A stretch of 64,000 nt of DNA. Origin: Orychophragmus violaceus (Eukaryota; Streptophyta; Magnoliopsida; Brassicales; Brassicaceae). The notes under the pieces were generated by a model that was given only the letters and a program-made list of their open reading frames with translations, was not told the origin of the DNA and made no database searches. Positions 25,927 to 38,461 of this stretch are shown here, in pieces. Position 1 is the stretch's first letter, and every line of letters starts with the position of its first letter. The stretch spans positions 32,739,034-32,803,033 of the forward strand of contig CM058231.1 of the NCBI GenBank assembly GCA_030180135.1, read 5' to 3'. The position numbers and the translations under genes are program-made.

Positions 25927-27488
25927 TGATGTGAACTTCCCAAGGACTCGGCACCCTTAGTGTGGTCAGGAAAGGATCTCAGATTAAGGTAATGTGGATC
26001 GATAGGTTGCACAAGCGATGCGGAAGGCCCTTGATATTCCAACCTCTTCTACTGCCTTATATGACGCACATGTCCAGTTTAGGAGGGTTTGAAAGTGGAT
26101 ATGACTCAACACACTTCAGAATGTTCACAAGGAACAAAATGAGATTGCTCTCAAAAGCACAAAGATCAAATAAAATCGAAAAGGGTTTTTATTATTTATT
26201 TCGAAATCCTACAATACTTATATATGATTTCTTGCATGGAATGGTCAAAGAAACTACTTAGAAACTTGGAAAATAATAAGTAGAAAGACATGGACAAAGT
26301 CTGAACATTAAAATTAATGTGGAATGACTCTTTAACTACTTTGACAAAATAATTTGTCCCTTGAAGTGCTTGGTCGAATCTGATTTTTTGGGCCACGAAA
26401 TGTAGCTCCTCTGGGACCTAGCAAAGTTTCTTCGATGCCAAACATAAGTCTGTAAGCTTCTAATCCAAGTGGGCCTAGCAATCTTCAAGTAATGGACCAA
26501 GTTGACCCAGTTAGGAAAATAAGACTTATCTTTTTGATCCGTTGGAAATTTCCTCTGATATTGGTCTTGTTGGAAATCTATGAGATCCTAGAAGAAGCTC
26601 GAGTTGGTTTCAGGTCTAAATTATTTGAGCTTGGCTGGGTGACTCAATCTTTGGCTCCGTTGCGCAATACAACCTCAAGAAAAACCATATGTTTGTAAAA
26701 TTCATTTATTTTTCATATGAACCGGTTTTGAGGTGACTCCAATTCTCAAATTTTCTCTGATAATCACGCTTCCAGGAAAATTTGGTTCACATGTTCACTC
26801 CATATGGTTTGTTTTGAAACCTCCTTTGAACCCTTGCATGTCCAAATCGCGTAAGCTTAAAACTGCCTGAGTTGAAAGTTGCATAACTTCTTCTCCAAAA
26901 CTCTGATTAGTGTGATTCAACTTCGAGGTGTGCTTTAGATGAGGTGAGAATGTATTCCAAATGGTGGTTGGCTGAGTAGAAAGATCTCAATATTTGAAGC
27001 TGAAATCAGGCGGTTCCTTCTTTGGCTTCATGATTTCTTTGATCCGGTTCCTTAATTCATAAGGTTAGCCGGTCAAGGTCCCATCAACCCCTCCCTCTTG
27101 AAAAAGATTTGTCCTCAAATATGGTTCTCCATTTCTCTCTTGGATTATGGGTAAGATTTTGTCAACTCGAGCACCCAGAGATTGGCGCTTGATTGATTTC
27201 TTCTTGGGGATTTTCATCACATCCATAATTGCCTCCAGCACCTTGTCCTCCAAGTCATCAAAACACTTTTGTATCCTCAACCAATTCTCATCCTCTGCAA
27301 CTCATTTAGATCTCTTCTTCTCAGCATGGTTGTAGCAATCAACTTCTGGTTCATTTCTGGCTGTTTTAGAATGTCAAATGCTTCTCCTTGGCCAAGTCTT
27401 TTCTTCTGCTTGTTGGGTCTTCTTCTAGCTAGGTTCCTTCAAAAGACCAAACATTATAACCAGAATTAGAGTGTGCTCTGATATCACT
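25927..27488 (-). repeat. Array unit B7
   Basis: Length 1562 bp. LTR 25927-27086, internal 27087-27488. TATA box 26217-26224. Shares the GCACCCAGAG variant with B1 and B8. Confidence 0.85.
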
Positions 27489-29050
27489 TGATGTGAACTT
27501 CCCAAGGACTCGGCACCCTTAGTGTGGTCAGGAAAGGATCTCAGATTAAGGTGATGTGGATCGATAGGTTGCACAAGCGATGCGGAAGGCCCTTGATATT
27601 CCAACCTCTTCTACTGCCTTATATGACGCACATGTCCAGTTTAGGAGGGTTTGAAAGTGGATATGACTCAACACACTTCAGAACGTTCACAAGAAACAAA
27701 ATGAGATTGCTCTCAAAAGCACAAAGATCAAATAAAATCGAAAAGGGTTTTTATTATTTATTTCGAAATCCTACAATACTTATATATGATTTCTTGCATG
27801 GAATGGTCAAAGAAACTACTTAGAAACTAGGAAAATAATAATTAGAAAGACATGGCCAAAGACTGAACATTAAAATTAATGTGGAATGACTCTTTAACTA
27901 CTTTGACAAAATAATTTGTCCCTTGAAGTGCTTGGTCGAATCTGATTTTTTGGGCAACGAAATGTAGCTCCTCTGGGACCTAGCAAAGTTTTTTGGATGC
28001 CAAACATAAGTCTGCAAGCTTCTAATCTAAGTGGGCCTAGAAATCTTCAAGTAATGGACCAAGTTGACCCAGTTAGGAAAATAAGACTTATCATTTTGAT
28101 CCGTTGGAAATTTCCTCTGATATTGGACTTGTTGGAAACCTATGAGATCCCAGAAGAAGCTCGAGTTGGTTTCAGGTCTAAATTATTTGAGCTTGGCTAA
28201 GTGACTCAATCTTTGGCTCCGTCGCGCAATACAACCTCAAGAAAAACCATATGTTTGTAAAATTCATTTATTTTTCATATGAACCGGTTTTTAGGTGACT
28301 CCAATTCTCAAATTTTCTCTGATAATCACGCTTCCAGGAAAATTTGGTTCACATGTTAACTCCATATGGTTTGTTTTGAAACCTCCTTTGAACCCTTGCA
28401 TGTCCAAATCGCGTAAGCTTAAAACTGCTTGAGTTGAAAGTTGCATAACTTCTTCTCCAAAACTCTGATTAGTGTGATTCAACTTCGAGGTGTGCTTTAG
28501 ATGAGGTGAGAATGTATTCCAAATGGTGGTTGGCTGAGTAGAAAAATCACAATATTTGAAGCTGAAATCAGGCGGTTCCTTCTTTGGCTTCATGATTTCT
28601 TTGATCCGGTTCCTTAATTCATAAGGTTAGCCGGTCAAGGTCCCATCAACCCCTCCCTCTTGAAAAAGATTTGTCCTCAAATATGGTTCTCCATTTCTCT
28701 CTTGGATTATGGGTAAGATTTTGTCAACTCGAGCACCCAGAGATTGGCGCTTGATTGATTTCTTCTTGGGGATTTTCATCACATCCATAATTGCCTCCAG
28801 CACCTTGTCCTCCAAGTCATCAAAACACTTTTGTATCCTCAACCAATTCTCATCCTCTGCAACTCATTTAGATCTCTTCTTCTCAGAATGGTTGTAGCAA
28901 TCAACTTCTGGTTCATTTCTGGCTGTTTTAGAATGTCAAATGCTTCTCCTTGGCCAGGTCTTTTCTTCTGCTTGTTGGGTCTTCTTCTGGCGAGGTTCCT
29001 TCAAAAGACCAAACATTATAACCAGAATTAGAGCGTGTGCTGATATCACT
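27489..29050 (-). repeat. Array unit B8
   Basis: Length 1562 bp. LTR 27489-28648, internal 28649-29050. TATA box 27779-27786. Confidence 0.85.
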
Positions 29051-30500
29051 TGATGTGAACATCCCAAGGACTCGGCACCCTTAGTCTGGTCAGAAAAGGA
29101 TCTCGGATTAAGGTGATGTGGATCGATAGGTTGCACAAGCGATGCGGAAGGCCCTTGATATTCCAACCTCTTCTACTGCCTTATATGACGCACATGTCCA
29201 GTTTAGGAGGGTTTGAAGAGTGGATATGACTCAACACACTTCAGAATGTTCAAAAGGAACAAAATGAGATTGCTCTCAAAAGCACAAAGATCAAATAAAA
29301 TCAAAAAAGGTTTTTATTATTTATTTCGAAATCCTACAATACTTATATATGATTTCTTGCATGGAATGGTCAAAGAAACTACTTAGAAACTAGGAAAATA
29401 ATAAGTAGAAAGACATGGCCAAAGACGGAACATTAAAATTTATGTGGAATGACTCTTAGACTACTTTGACCAAATAATTTGTCCCTTGAAGTGCTTGGTC
29501 GAATCTGATTTTTTGGGCCATGAAATGTTGCTCCTCTGAGACATATAAAAGTTTCTTGGATGTCAAACATAAGTCTGCAAGCTTCTAATCCAAGTGGGCC
29601 TCGCAATCTTCAAGTAATGGACCAAGTTGACCCAGTTAGGAAAATGAGACTTATCTTTTTGATCCGTTGGAAATTTCCTCTGATATTGATCTTGTTGGAA
29701 ATCTATGAGATCCCGGAAGAAGCTCGAGTTGGTTTCAGGTCGAAATTATATTTGAGCTTGGTTGGGTGACTCAATCTTTGGCTCCGTCGCGCAATACATC
29801 CTCAAGAAAAACCATATGTTTGTAAAATTCATTTATTTTTCATATGAACCGGTTTTGAGGTAACTCCAATTCTCAAATTTTCTCTGATAATCACGCTTCC
29901 AGGAAAATTTGGTTCACATGTTAACTCCATCTGGTTTGTTTTGAAACCTCCTTTGAGCCCTTGCATGTCCAAATCGCGTAAGCTTAAAACTGCCTTAGTT
30001 GAAAGTTGCATAACTTCTTCTCCAAAACTCTGATTAGTTGATTCAACTTCGAGGCGTGCTTTAGATGAGGTGAGAATGTATTCCAAATGGTGGTTGGCTG
30101 AATAGAAAGATCTCAATATTTGAAGCTGAAATCAAGCGGTTCCTTCTTTGGCTTCATGATTTCTTTGATCCGGTTCCTTAATTCATAGGGTTAGCCGGTC
30201 AAGGTCACATCAACCCCTCCCTCTTGAAAAAGATTTGTCCTCAAATATGGTTCTCCATTTCTCTCTTGGATTATGGGTAAGATTTTGTCAACTCGAGCAT
30301 CCAGAGATTGGCGCTTGATTGATTTCTTCTTGGGGATTTTCGTCACATCCATAATTGCCTCTAGCACCTTGTCATCCAAGTCATCAAAACGCTTTTGTAT
30401 CCTCAACCAATTCTCATCCTCTGCAACTCATTTAGATCTCTTCTTCTCAGCATGGTTGTAGCAATCAACTTCTGGTTCATTTCTGGCTGTTTTAGAATGT
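29051..30500 (-). repeat. Array unit B9, left part (split by Athila insertion)
   Basis: LTR 29051-30212, internal from 30213. TATA box 29342-29349. The unit is interrupted at 30500 and completed by 54040-54153, together 1564 bp, which shows that the Athila-type element landed inside an existing array unit. Confidence 0.9.
30496..30500. other. Target-site duplication AATGT, left copy (Athila)
   Basis: AATGT directly precedes the TGATA LTR start and is repeated at 54035-54039 after the right LTR. With one copy and the element removed, the array unit reads through without a break. Confidence 0.93.
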
Positions 30501-31720
30501 TGATATATCATTGTTTTTACCGGTTTTATGCCATGATATAAGTCTGTTTTAGTGTCTTTTGGTGTTCCTTTAGAGTCTTTTGCAGGTTTTATTAGGTACA
30601 CGCACATTTGGAGCTAAAGTGGAGATTATGGAGCTAATTGGTGCGTTTTGGAGATTTGACCCGAGAGACTGTGCTCACTGTCCAGATTTGATGACTGCGT
30701 CGATCGTTGCACACCTGCATCGGTCGATGCACAACGCGAATGGGCCAGACTCGGCGGTTTAATGAAGAATGCCAATATTGCAAAAGTGCCCAGAAGTTCC
30801 AGATATTTACACAGAAGCCCCAAGTCGTGTTTTAGCTATTTAATTAGGTTTTTAACTTCTATTTTACTTACACTTACATACGCTATCATAACTTAGAGCA
30901 GAGAGTTTTTAGAGCTTTTGGGGCTGATCTGATCCTGTACTACATTTGTTTTGGAGAAGTTTACGAACCCCTTTATTATTTTAATCTCTTTTATGATTGC
31001 TATTTATTCATTGATTATGTTTACATCATCCATGTCTGAGTATTTTCATAGTTAGGTTTAGGGTTTCTCATAGGGATTTCATGACTTTCTAGATATAATT
31101 AATTCAGTTAAGGATTCACATCAATAGATGTTCTTCAAACTAAATTGTGTTTAATACTAGTTCTAACCTGATCAATTAGAATCTAGATCTTAGGTTGCTA
31201 AATACGACACGACAGTGTGGTTTAGAATCTGAACTATTTAGGTTGAGCAATTTAATTACTCGCAAAGGAACTTGATTTAATTAGATTGTGAACATATCAA
31301 ACTTGGAATTAAAGGTGGTTTAATCTGTTAGTAATTGCAAAGGAATTTGGATTACTGCACTTAGACTTAGAGAATTTTCGCAAAGGAATTTGGTTAATTC
31401 TATATATGTGTTTTGAGTTCTAGAACTGAGTTTAATTAGATCATGACTGATTGATTTAACTGCTTGTCTGATTTACGGAGAACGCCCTAGACTTAGGGCT
31501 TTTAGTTTATTGATTTCAAACAACAACCTGCTACTGATTTACTTTCCTGCTTGCTTTTAGTTAATAGAATACAATTTGCTTTTTGCTTTCTCCTAGTTCT
31601 AATCTCTTTAAGTTCTTGATTTTATCGTTGTCTAGAGTCCTCGTGGATTCGATCCCTAAGTACTACAATTGATTTACTGTGCACTTGCAGTTAGTATAGG
31701 GTAAAACTCGAGACCTATCA
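30501..31720 (+). repeat. Athila-type 5' LTR
   Basis: 1220 bp, TGATATATCA...GACCTATCA. Longer than its partner, mainly by about 30 bp near 30642-30680 and about 25 bp near 30833-30880. Contains CGATCG motif copies near 30697-30733. Confidence 0.93.
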
Positions 31721-31726
31721 AGTTTT

Positions 31727-31744
31727 TGGCGCCGTTGCCGGGGA
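31727..31744 (+). promoter_or_regulatory. Primer-binding site, tRNA-Asp type
   Basis: TGGCGCCGTTGCCGGGGA, six bases after the 5' LTR. It matches the complement of the 3' end of plant tRNA-Asp in 17 of 18 positions as I know that tRNA. This primer is usual for Athila-type elements. Confidence 0.88.
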
Positions 31745-31961
31745 CTCTTAGAGTCTTCGATAGCTTTGAACTTAGGGTTTTTACTAGGATTTTTATTTTT
31801 ATTTTCGTTTACTGATTTTTTTTTTCCTCTCTGTCGCAGGTACGACATTCGCCTAGAATCAATCATTACACTTCCTGTGTTGATCTTTACCAGGCGATTC
31901 TGAGTTGAGTCGATCGTTGCATCTCTTGCATCGATCGTTGCACTGCGATTACAGACGGTTT

Positions 31962-33176
31962 ATGCAGACGCGTGAAACCAGAAGTAATCAGAACTTGAAT
32001 CTCGTCACTCTCGGACCCGACGAACTTGGACGACTAGAGAGGACTAACAGAAGTGAAAGAAGAGCAAGGATGGTTGTAAAAAAGGTGATTATAATGCCTG
32101 ATGCTCAAGGTACCCTGAGGGACCGAGATAACAATCTATACAATGCTCCTGGTCATAGGATTGATGCTGAAGGGAATGTAATCTCTGATCCTCCTGAGCA
32201 ACTACAACATGAGCAGAACCAAGGCCAAAGACAGGCACAAGGCAGACAGGAGCATATGATGGTTGTCCATGAGAGGACTTTATCTGACTGCAACAGACCG
32301 GATGAGTTTCATGCAAACCGGTCAGCTCTAGTACCTCCTGGTTTTGAGAGGAACGATTTTGAGATCAAAACCATCTACTACTCGCTGATGAGACAAAATG
32401 CTTTCCATGGCCACCCATCGGAGCAGCCTATGGATCACATCGATCAGTTTGAGGATATAATCACTGGCATGAAGTATGATGGAGTTTGCTAGGATTATAT
32501 GTTTCTCAAGCTCTTTCCACACAGTCTCGTTGGAGACGCTGCTGCATGGTTAAAGCAACTGCCACCTGGGCAGTTTACTACTTGGGATGCCCTGAAGAGT
32601 GAGTTTCTGAGACACTTCTAGGATGATGCGCGCTCAGATCAGTCCAGACAGGGCATTATGACATTCTCCCAAGGCCATGTGGAGCCACTAAAAGCTGTCT
32701 GGATGCGATTCAAGAAGTACCAGCGTGACTGCCCACACCATGGATTCACTGAGGTCACATTGCTAGGTATCTTCTTCAGAGGCATAGATCTTCCATATCA
32801 GACTGCGCTGGATAACTTCAGCAATGCAAACTTTAACACCAGGACTCCTGCAAAAGCTAAGCAGTTGATTGAGAACTTAGTGAGCAGCAACAGTTGCAAG
32901 ACTACTGATGAGAGGAGGAAGAAATCTGGTGGAAAGGTAGAGAATTTGGAGATTGCTGATATTAGATCTAAGCTGGACACAGTTTGTAATCTCCTAGCTG
33001 GTAAGAAAGCTGTCCACTTTGCCCAAGATGTTGAGGTAATTCAGACTGAGGAGGACACTCAGGAAGAAGATGTGAATTACATAGGAGGATATGGATTCCA
33101 AGGTAATAGATTTTGTAATCAACAAGGAAACAGGTTCTTCAATGGAGGACAGAGGAGTGCCTTCACAGGCAATTAG
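31962..33176 (+). pseudogene. gag: Athila-type gag
   Basis: Structural capsid region of the retrotransposon. The frame is open from 31905, but its first 19 codons read through a CGATCG-motif cluster. The methionine of MQTRETRSNQ at 31962 is the more likely start. Gag landmarks are NRPDEFHANRSA, NDFEIK, MDHIDQFEDI, AAWLKQLPPG and KYQRDCPHHGF. In-frame stops at 32490-32492, 32619-32621 and 33174-33176 break it without shifting frame. Past the last stop the same frame continues into the linker. No zinc knuckle is seen, which is usual for this lineage. Confidence 0.85.
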
Positions 33177-34469
33177 AACTCCTCTGGCTTTGGACAGACT
33201 AGTGGTTTTCAGAAACCTTTTGGACAAGGTACTCAGAGAACCTATGGATCATCTTCTTACCAAGCACCTCCTGTAGCCACTGCCCATGACAGTAAGATGG
33301 AGGCAATGATGGAACGACTGCTGAAAGGCCAAACTAAGAGTGCTGCAGACCTCGACAAAAAGATAGGTACTGTGTATGAGGATCTGAACGGGAAATTTGA
33401 ATATCTGAGCGCACATATGAAGGATCTTGACGCGAAAGTTGCAAGAACTGATGGATATGCTCAGAGGGAAGATGGATATCTCCCAGGGCGAACTGATGCT
33501 AATCCCAAGTATCAATGCAATGCAGTAACATTGAGAAGTGGTAAGGAGCTGTCTCCCGGCCAGAAAAAGCAGTTGAGTGTTGAAGAACTCGTGGAAATTG
33601 AAGAATTGGAAGATGGGATCCGTGATATTCGCAATGCATCGATCGACGCCACTCAGCAACGGTCGATGCAAAGCGAAAACAGAGAACCTCTCATAACAAA
33701 GTCACCCAGCAACGATCGACACAACGCTAGTGGCGATCGACGCAAGGCGACTGTAGAGAGTTCAAGACCACAGAAACCAAAACAGTCGAGTGAAAGAGTT
33801 TACAAACCTAAAGTGCCTTTTCCCAAAAATTCCAGGAAAGCTAAGAACGATAGACAGTTTGCTAAATGCATGGAGTTCATTAAAAAGGTGAAAGTCGAAG
33901 TGCCTTTGATTGACTCTATGGAGACTTCTCCTGTGATGAGGAGATGTCTTAAGGATTTAATCGCTGGAAAGTGGTCTGATGAGGAGAGTGTAATGATGAT
34001 CAATGAGGTGTGTAGTGCTGTGATTCATGGCAGAATTCCTGAGAAGGTGAAAGATCCAGGAAGCTTTGTGTTTGATTGTGCTATCTACAGGGACAGATTC
34101 GAAAGGTCTCTATGTGATCTTGGTTCCAGCGTGAATCTTATGCCTTTCTCAGTGGCTAAGAGGCTCGGGATGACTGATTTTATACCCACTAGGATATCAC
34201 TGGTTTTGGCAGATAGAACAATCAGAATTCCCGAAGGATTATTGGAGGATGTGCCTATAATGATTGGCCAATATGTTATACCTACTGATTTTGTAGTTCT
34301 GCGGTATGGAGAGGAACCGAAGGATCCACTAATTTTGGGCAGGCCCTTCTTAGCCACTGCTGGTGCGATGATTGAATGCCAAGGAGGTAGAATAATTATG
34401 AATGTGGGTGATCTGAAGATGAGTTTTGATATGGATAAACTGGTGAAGAGACCAACCATCGACGGATAG
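33177..34469 (+). pseudogene. Athila-type gag-protease linker and aspartic protease
   Basis: Continues the gag frame after the stop at 33176. The first part (to about 33800) is a hydrophilic linker that includes an in-frame cluster of CGATCG-type motifs (33635-33745). Then come PFPKNSRKAKNDRQFAKCM and the protease region: GSFVFDCAIY, the active-site-like DLGSSVNLM near 34117-34143, and DPLILGRPFLATAGA near 34325. In active retropepsins the site is D-T/S-G. DLGSS is the variant usual in Athila-type elements. A stop at 34467-34469 ends the frame, which resumes in phase at 34470. Confidence 0.85.
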
Positions 34470-36581
34470 ACCTTATATGTAGACACACTAGGTGATTTGG
34501 CTGCAGAGTACTTTCACAAGTTACATGCTGAAGATCCACTGGAAAGGGCTTTCCAGAGCTCTATAATGGAGCTGGAACACCAGCAAGATGAGCCTGCAAT
34601 CTGCTATGCAAAACTGATGGATTCTGCTGAGCAAGTGATGAAGTTAGAAGTGTCTGCCGCGACGTTGCATCGATCGACACAACCTGTGCATCGATCGTTG
34701 CAAGTCGACAGGGACTGGGCAGAGGAAAAAGCTCCGAAGATTGAGCTGAAACAACTTCCATCCGGGCTAAGGTACGCATTTCTTGGACCGAATTCAACTT
34801 ATCTAGTGATTGTTAATGCTAGTTTGAACAACGCAGAGCTCACTTTACTGCTAAGAAAGCTGCGCAAGCATCGCAAAGCTCTTGGCTATTCTCTTGATGA
34901 CATTTTAGGTATCTCTCCAGAGCTGTGCATGCATCGGATACATCTTGAGGACGAGTCTAAGACATCTGTTGAACATCAGAGAAGGCTTAATCCTAATCTA
35001 CAGGAAGTGGTTAAGAAGGAGATTATGAAACTCCTGGATGCTGGGATCATCTATCCTATTTCAGAAAGTGATTGGGTGAGTCCAGTCCATGTAGTGCCTA
35101 AGAAAGGCGGAGTTACAGTTGTAAAGAATGAGAAGAATGAACTGATGCTGGAGAGGTTAGCCAATCATCCTTACTATTGCTTCCTCGATGGATACTCAGG
35201 TTTCTTTCAGATTCTTATCGACCCAGAGGATCAGGGAAAGGCAACCTTCACTTGTCCATTTGGCACATTTGCTTACCGTAGGATGCCTTTTTGACTCTGC
35301 AATGCACCTGCTACTTTCCAAAGATGCATGATGTCCATATTCACTGATATGATTGAGGACTTTATGGAGGTATTTATGGATGACTTCTGAGTCTATGGAT
35401 CATCTTATAATGAGTGCTTGGATAATCTGTGTAAGGTACTGACTAGATGCGAAGAAAAGCACTTAGTTCTTAATTGGGAGAAGTGTCATTTCATGGTCAG
35501 AGATGGCATTTTACTTGGACATAAGGTGTCTGAAGCAGGGATTGAAGTAGACCGCGCTAAGATTGAGTTAATGACCATCCTTCAGTCGCCTGATTCTGTC
35601 AAGTCTATAAGAAGCTTTCTCGGACATGCTGGGTTCTATAGACGGTTCATAAAAGACTTTAGTAAGATTGCTAGGCCACTAACTGCTTTGCTGTATAAGG
35701 ACACCAAATTTGAGTTTACTGCAGATTGTCAGACTGCATTTGAACAGATCAAGCAGGCATTAGTGAGTGCTCCAATAGTTCAGCCACCGGATTGGGATCT
35801 ACCTTTTTAGGTTATATGTGATGCAAGTGACTATGATGTAGGAGCTGTTCTGGGGCAGAAGAAGGATAGAAAGGTTCATGCTATCTATTATGCTAGTAGG
35901 ACACTAGACGATGCGCAGAGAAACTACACAACCACAGAAAAGGAGATGTTGGCTGTTGTCTTTGCATTTTAGAAATTCCGCCCCTATCTTGTTGGCTCCA
36001 AGGTGATTGTGCATACTGATCATTCAGCCCTGAATTATCTGATGCAGAAGAAGGATGCTAAGCCAAGATTGTTGAGATGGATTCTACTGCTTCAGGAGTT
36101 TGACATTGAAGTGAGGGACAAGAAGGGGGTTGAGAATGGAGTTGATGATCATCTTTCAAGGATGCTGGTTGAGGAAGACGTGCCCATCAATGATTACTTT
36201 CCCGAGGAAAACGTCAATATGGTCGGTACAGTGTTTCAGACAGATTTGGGCAGAGAGTTGCAGAACTGTCGGGATAATCGCTCAGTGTCGATCAATGCCA
36301 CATTGGCAACGGTCGATGCAAGTATCGGGGAAGCAACGATCGACGCAGGTACATGCAACGGTCGATGCAGACCTGATACGAACCCCGAATCTTTAAGGAT
36401 CCGAATCTGGAACTATGATTTCGAGATTGCTGCTGTCGCAACCACTGATCGACCCTGGTATGCAGATATAACTAATTACCTTGCTGCAGAAACTGAACCA
36501 GATGATTTAAAAAGATATGAAAAGAAGAGGTTCTTCAGGGAGCTTAGACGGTACTACTGGGATGAGCCTTATCTCTACTAG
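34470..36581 (+). pseudogene. Athila-type reverse transcriptase and RNase H
   Basis: RT starts near MHRIHLEDESK (34928) and continues through the WVSPVHVVPKKGG block. At about 35143 the sequence jumps from KNEKNEL straight to MLERLANHPYY. The roughly 30-35 residues normally between them, including the conserved RT block with the first catalytic aspartate region, are missing without a frameshift. FMDDF (35372-35386) carries the catalytic aspartates and is followed by a stop. RNase H follows: CDASDYDVGAVLG at 35818 and HTDHSALNYL at 36012. In-frame stops lie at 35292, 35388, 35808, 35970 and 36579. A CGATCG-motif cluster sits in frame after RNase H (36286-36370). Confidence 0.88.
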
Positions 36582-37746
36582 AACTGTTCGGATGGTCTTG
36601 ATAGGAGATGCATTGCTGAATCAGAGGTTCCGGAAATCTTATTCCACTGTCATGGATCAGATTATGCTGGACATTTTGCTACTTTCAAGACTGTGTCTAA
36701 GGTTCTACAAGCAGGTTTCTGGTGTCCTACGATGTTTAAAGACACCCATTCTTTTTGTCTCTCGATGTGATGTCTGTCAGAGGATAGGGGAAATCAGCAA
36801 GAAGCATGAGATGCCTCAGAATTTAATTCTGGAATGGTAAGTTTTTGATTGCTGGGGCATAGATTTTATGGGTCTTTTTCCCTTATCCTATGGGAATAAG
36901 TTTATCTTGGTTGTTGTGGACTATGTATCTAAGTGGGTAGAAGCAATAGCTAGTCCAACCAATGATTCTTCAGTGGTCATTAAGCTGTTTAAGACCATCA
37001 TATTCCCTAGATTTGGAGTACCTTGGATTGTGATTAGTGATGGAGGATCCAACTTTATTAATAAGGTCTTCGAGAAGCTCCTACGAAAGCATGGAGTTCA
37101 TCACCGAGTTGCTACTCCTTATCACCCTCAGACTAGTGGACAAGTCAAGGTCTCTAATTGACAGATCAAGGAGATCTTAGAAAAGACAGTTGGGAAGACG
37201 AGAAAGGATTGGGCAGCAAAGCTAGATGATGCATTATGGGCTTACCGGATTGCATTGAAGACACCTCTTGGGACTACTCCATTCCATCTTTTGTAAGGAA
37301 AAGCATGTCATCTGCCAGTGGAGCTTGAGCACAAAGTAGCATGGACTGTAAAACAGATGAACTTTGACCTTAAATCTGCTGCAGAAAGGAGATTGGTCCA
37401 GCTTAATGAGTTGGATGAGATTAGACATTTTGCCTATGAGAACTCAAAGCTTTAAAAGGAGAGGACTAAGGCTTATCATGACAAGAGGATTGTCTCCAGA
37501 CAGTTTGAACCTAATGATCAGGTACTTTTGTATAACTCTCGTTTGCATTTGTTTCCAGGTAAGCTGAAATCAAGGTGGTCTGGTCCTTTCATGATCAAAG
37601 AGGTGCGTCCCTACGGAGCTATTGTTCTAATCAGTAAGGAAGGTAATGAATTCACTGTGAATGGACAGAGGGTGAAACACTATTGGGCTAAGGCCGAGAT
37701 TCCAGTAGGACAAATTCTACCTCTGGATGATGCACCCTCTGCCTAA
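36582..37746 (+). pseudogene. Athila-type integrase
   Basis: The N-terminal zinc-binding part begins in the RT frame (GHFATFKTVSKVLQAGFW), but a frameshift near 36750-36770 moves it to the next frame, where CDVCQRIGE gives the CC pair. The catalytic core follows: GIDFMG, DYVSKWVEAIA (36918), SDGGSNF (37036) and HPQTSGQ (37123). This supplies the DDE-type positions except that the final glutamate site reads V. The C-terminal part ends GPFMIKEVRPYGA...NEFTVNGQRVKHYW. Stops lie at 36838, 37159, 37294 and 37453. The end at 37746 is natural. Confidence 0.85.
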
Positions 37747-38456
37747 ATCAGCTGAAACGTCAAGCTATTGACGTTAAAAGAGCGCTGAGTGGGAGGCAAC
37801 CCACTGTTTCGTTCTTGCATTTTGATTTTTGGTGTTTTTGTAGGATTTTACGTTTTGTTTCTGTTTTTGGTGAGTTATGTCTGCAGGTCTCGGCCAAAAT
37901 CGCAGTGCGTTGATCGACACACACTGTGTCGATCGTCACAACACGAAAAAAATCGCATTGCAGCGATCGTTGCGGTCCGGAGCAACGATCGACCATACAC
38001 GAAAATCGCCTCGGAACGGTCGATGCACCTAATGCAACGATCGATGCCTGAGCGACATAGGTAAAAATCAGACAGAACTCAACACGTCCATTAACATTTA
38101 ACTTTTTCTTTCTTTTTACCAACCCTTTGCTTGACACTACTGGGGAAAGTGTGTCTTAAGTGTGGGGGAGGTACTACTGACATCTATCTTTCTGTTTTCT
38201 TAGAGTCAGTATGTTTTTCAAAAATAAATTTGTTTTATCGAGTCAAAACCAGTTTAAGTAAGAAACAATGATTTTTTGAGAAGGTTAACAATATCTTGCA
38301 GGAACTTAAGTGACCACTGGGATGAAGTTGTAGATCTATCTCTGACTATTAGAAAACCCAGACACTGATCAACCTACTGAGGACACCCACGTCACTTACG
38401 GTATCAGAGGATCCTTTTACTGACTTCACCTTAATACTGACTTAATCTTCTCACCT
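37747..38456 (+). other. Athila-type 3' untranslated region, left part
   Basis: No open frame of note. It contains a CGATCG-motif cluster (37900-38050) and a polypurine-like GTGTGGGGGAGG near 38160, about 300 bp before the nested insert. It continues at 52246 after the insert. Confidence 0.75.
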
Positions 38457-38461
38457 AAGGG
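38457..38461. other. Target-site duplication AAGGG, left copy (chimeric insert)
   Basis: AAGGG precedes the TGATG end of the left LTR. The partner is 52241-52245. Confidence 0.8.

Larger units (their letters stand above)
16657..30500 (-). repeat. Tandem array block B, about 1563-bp units
   Basis: Nearly nine units, very regular (1562-1565 bp). Minus-strand layout: LTR of about 1161 bp from TGATGGGACC to GTTCACATCA, then AG and a degenerate primer site TGATATCAGCGC, then about 402 bp internal. The TATATAAG box lies about 290 bp before the LTR end in every unit, with an AATAAA copy about 20 bp further downstream. This fits a U3-R-U5 arrangement. The internal frame ends EGGVDGTLTG across the LTR start. 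The array is cut at 30500 by the Athila insertion and resumes at 54040. Confidence 0.88.

Noticed and set aside
37747..38456. Possible envelope-like gene of the Athila element
   Set aside because: The region between integrase end and LTR (with 52246-52873) has only short frames (up to 125 codons, on the antisense strand) and no signal or membrane segment.
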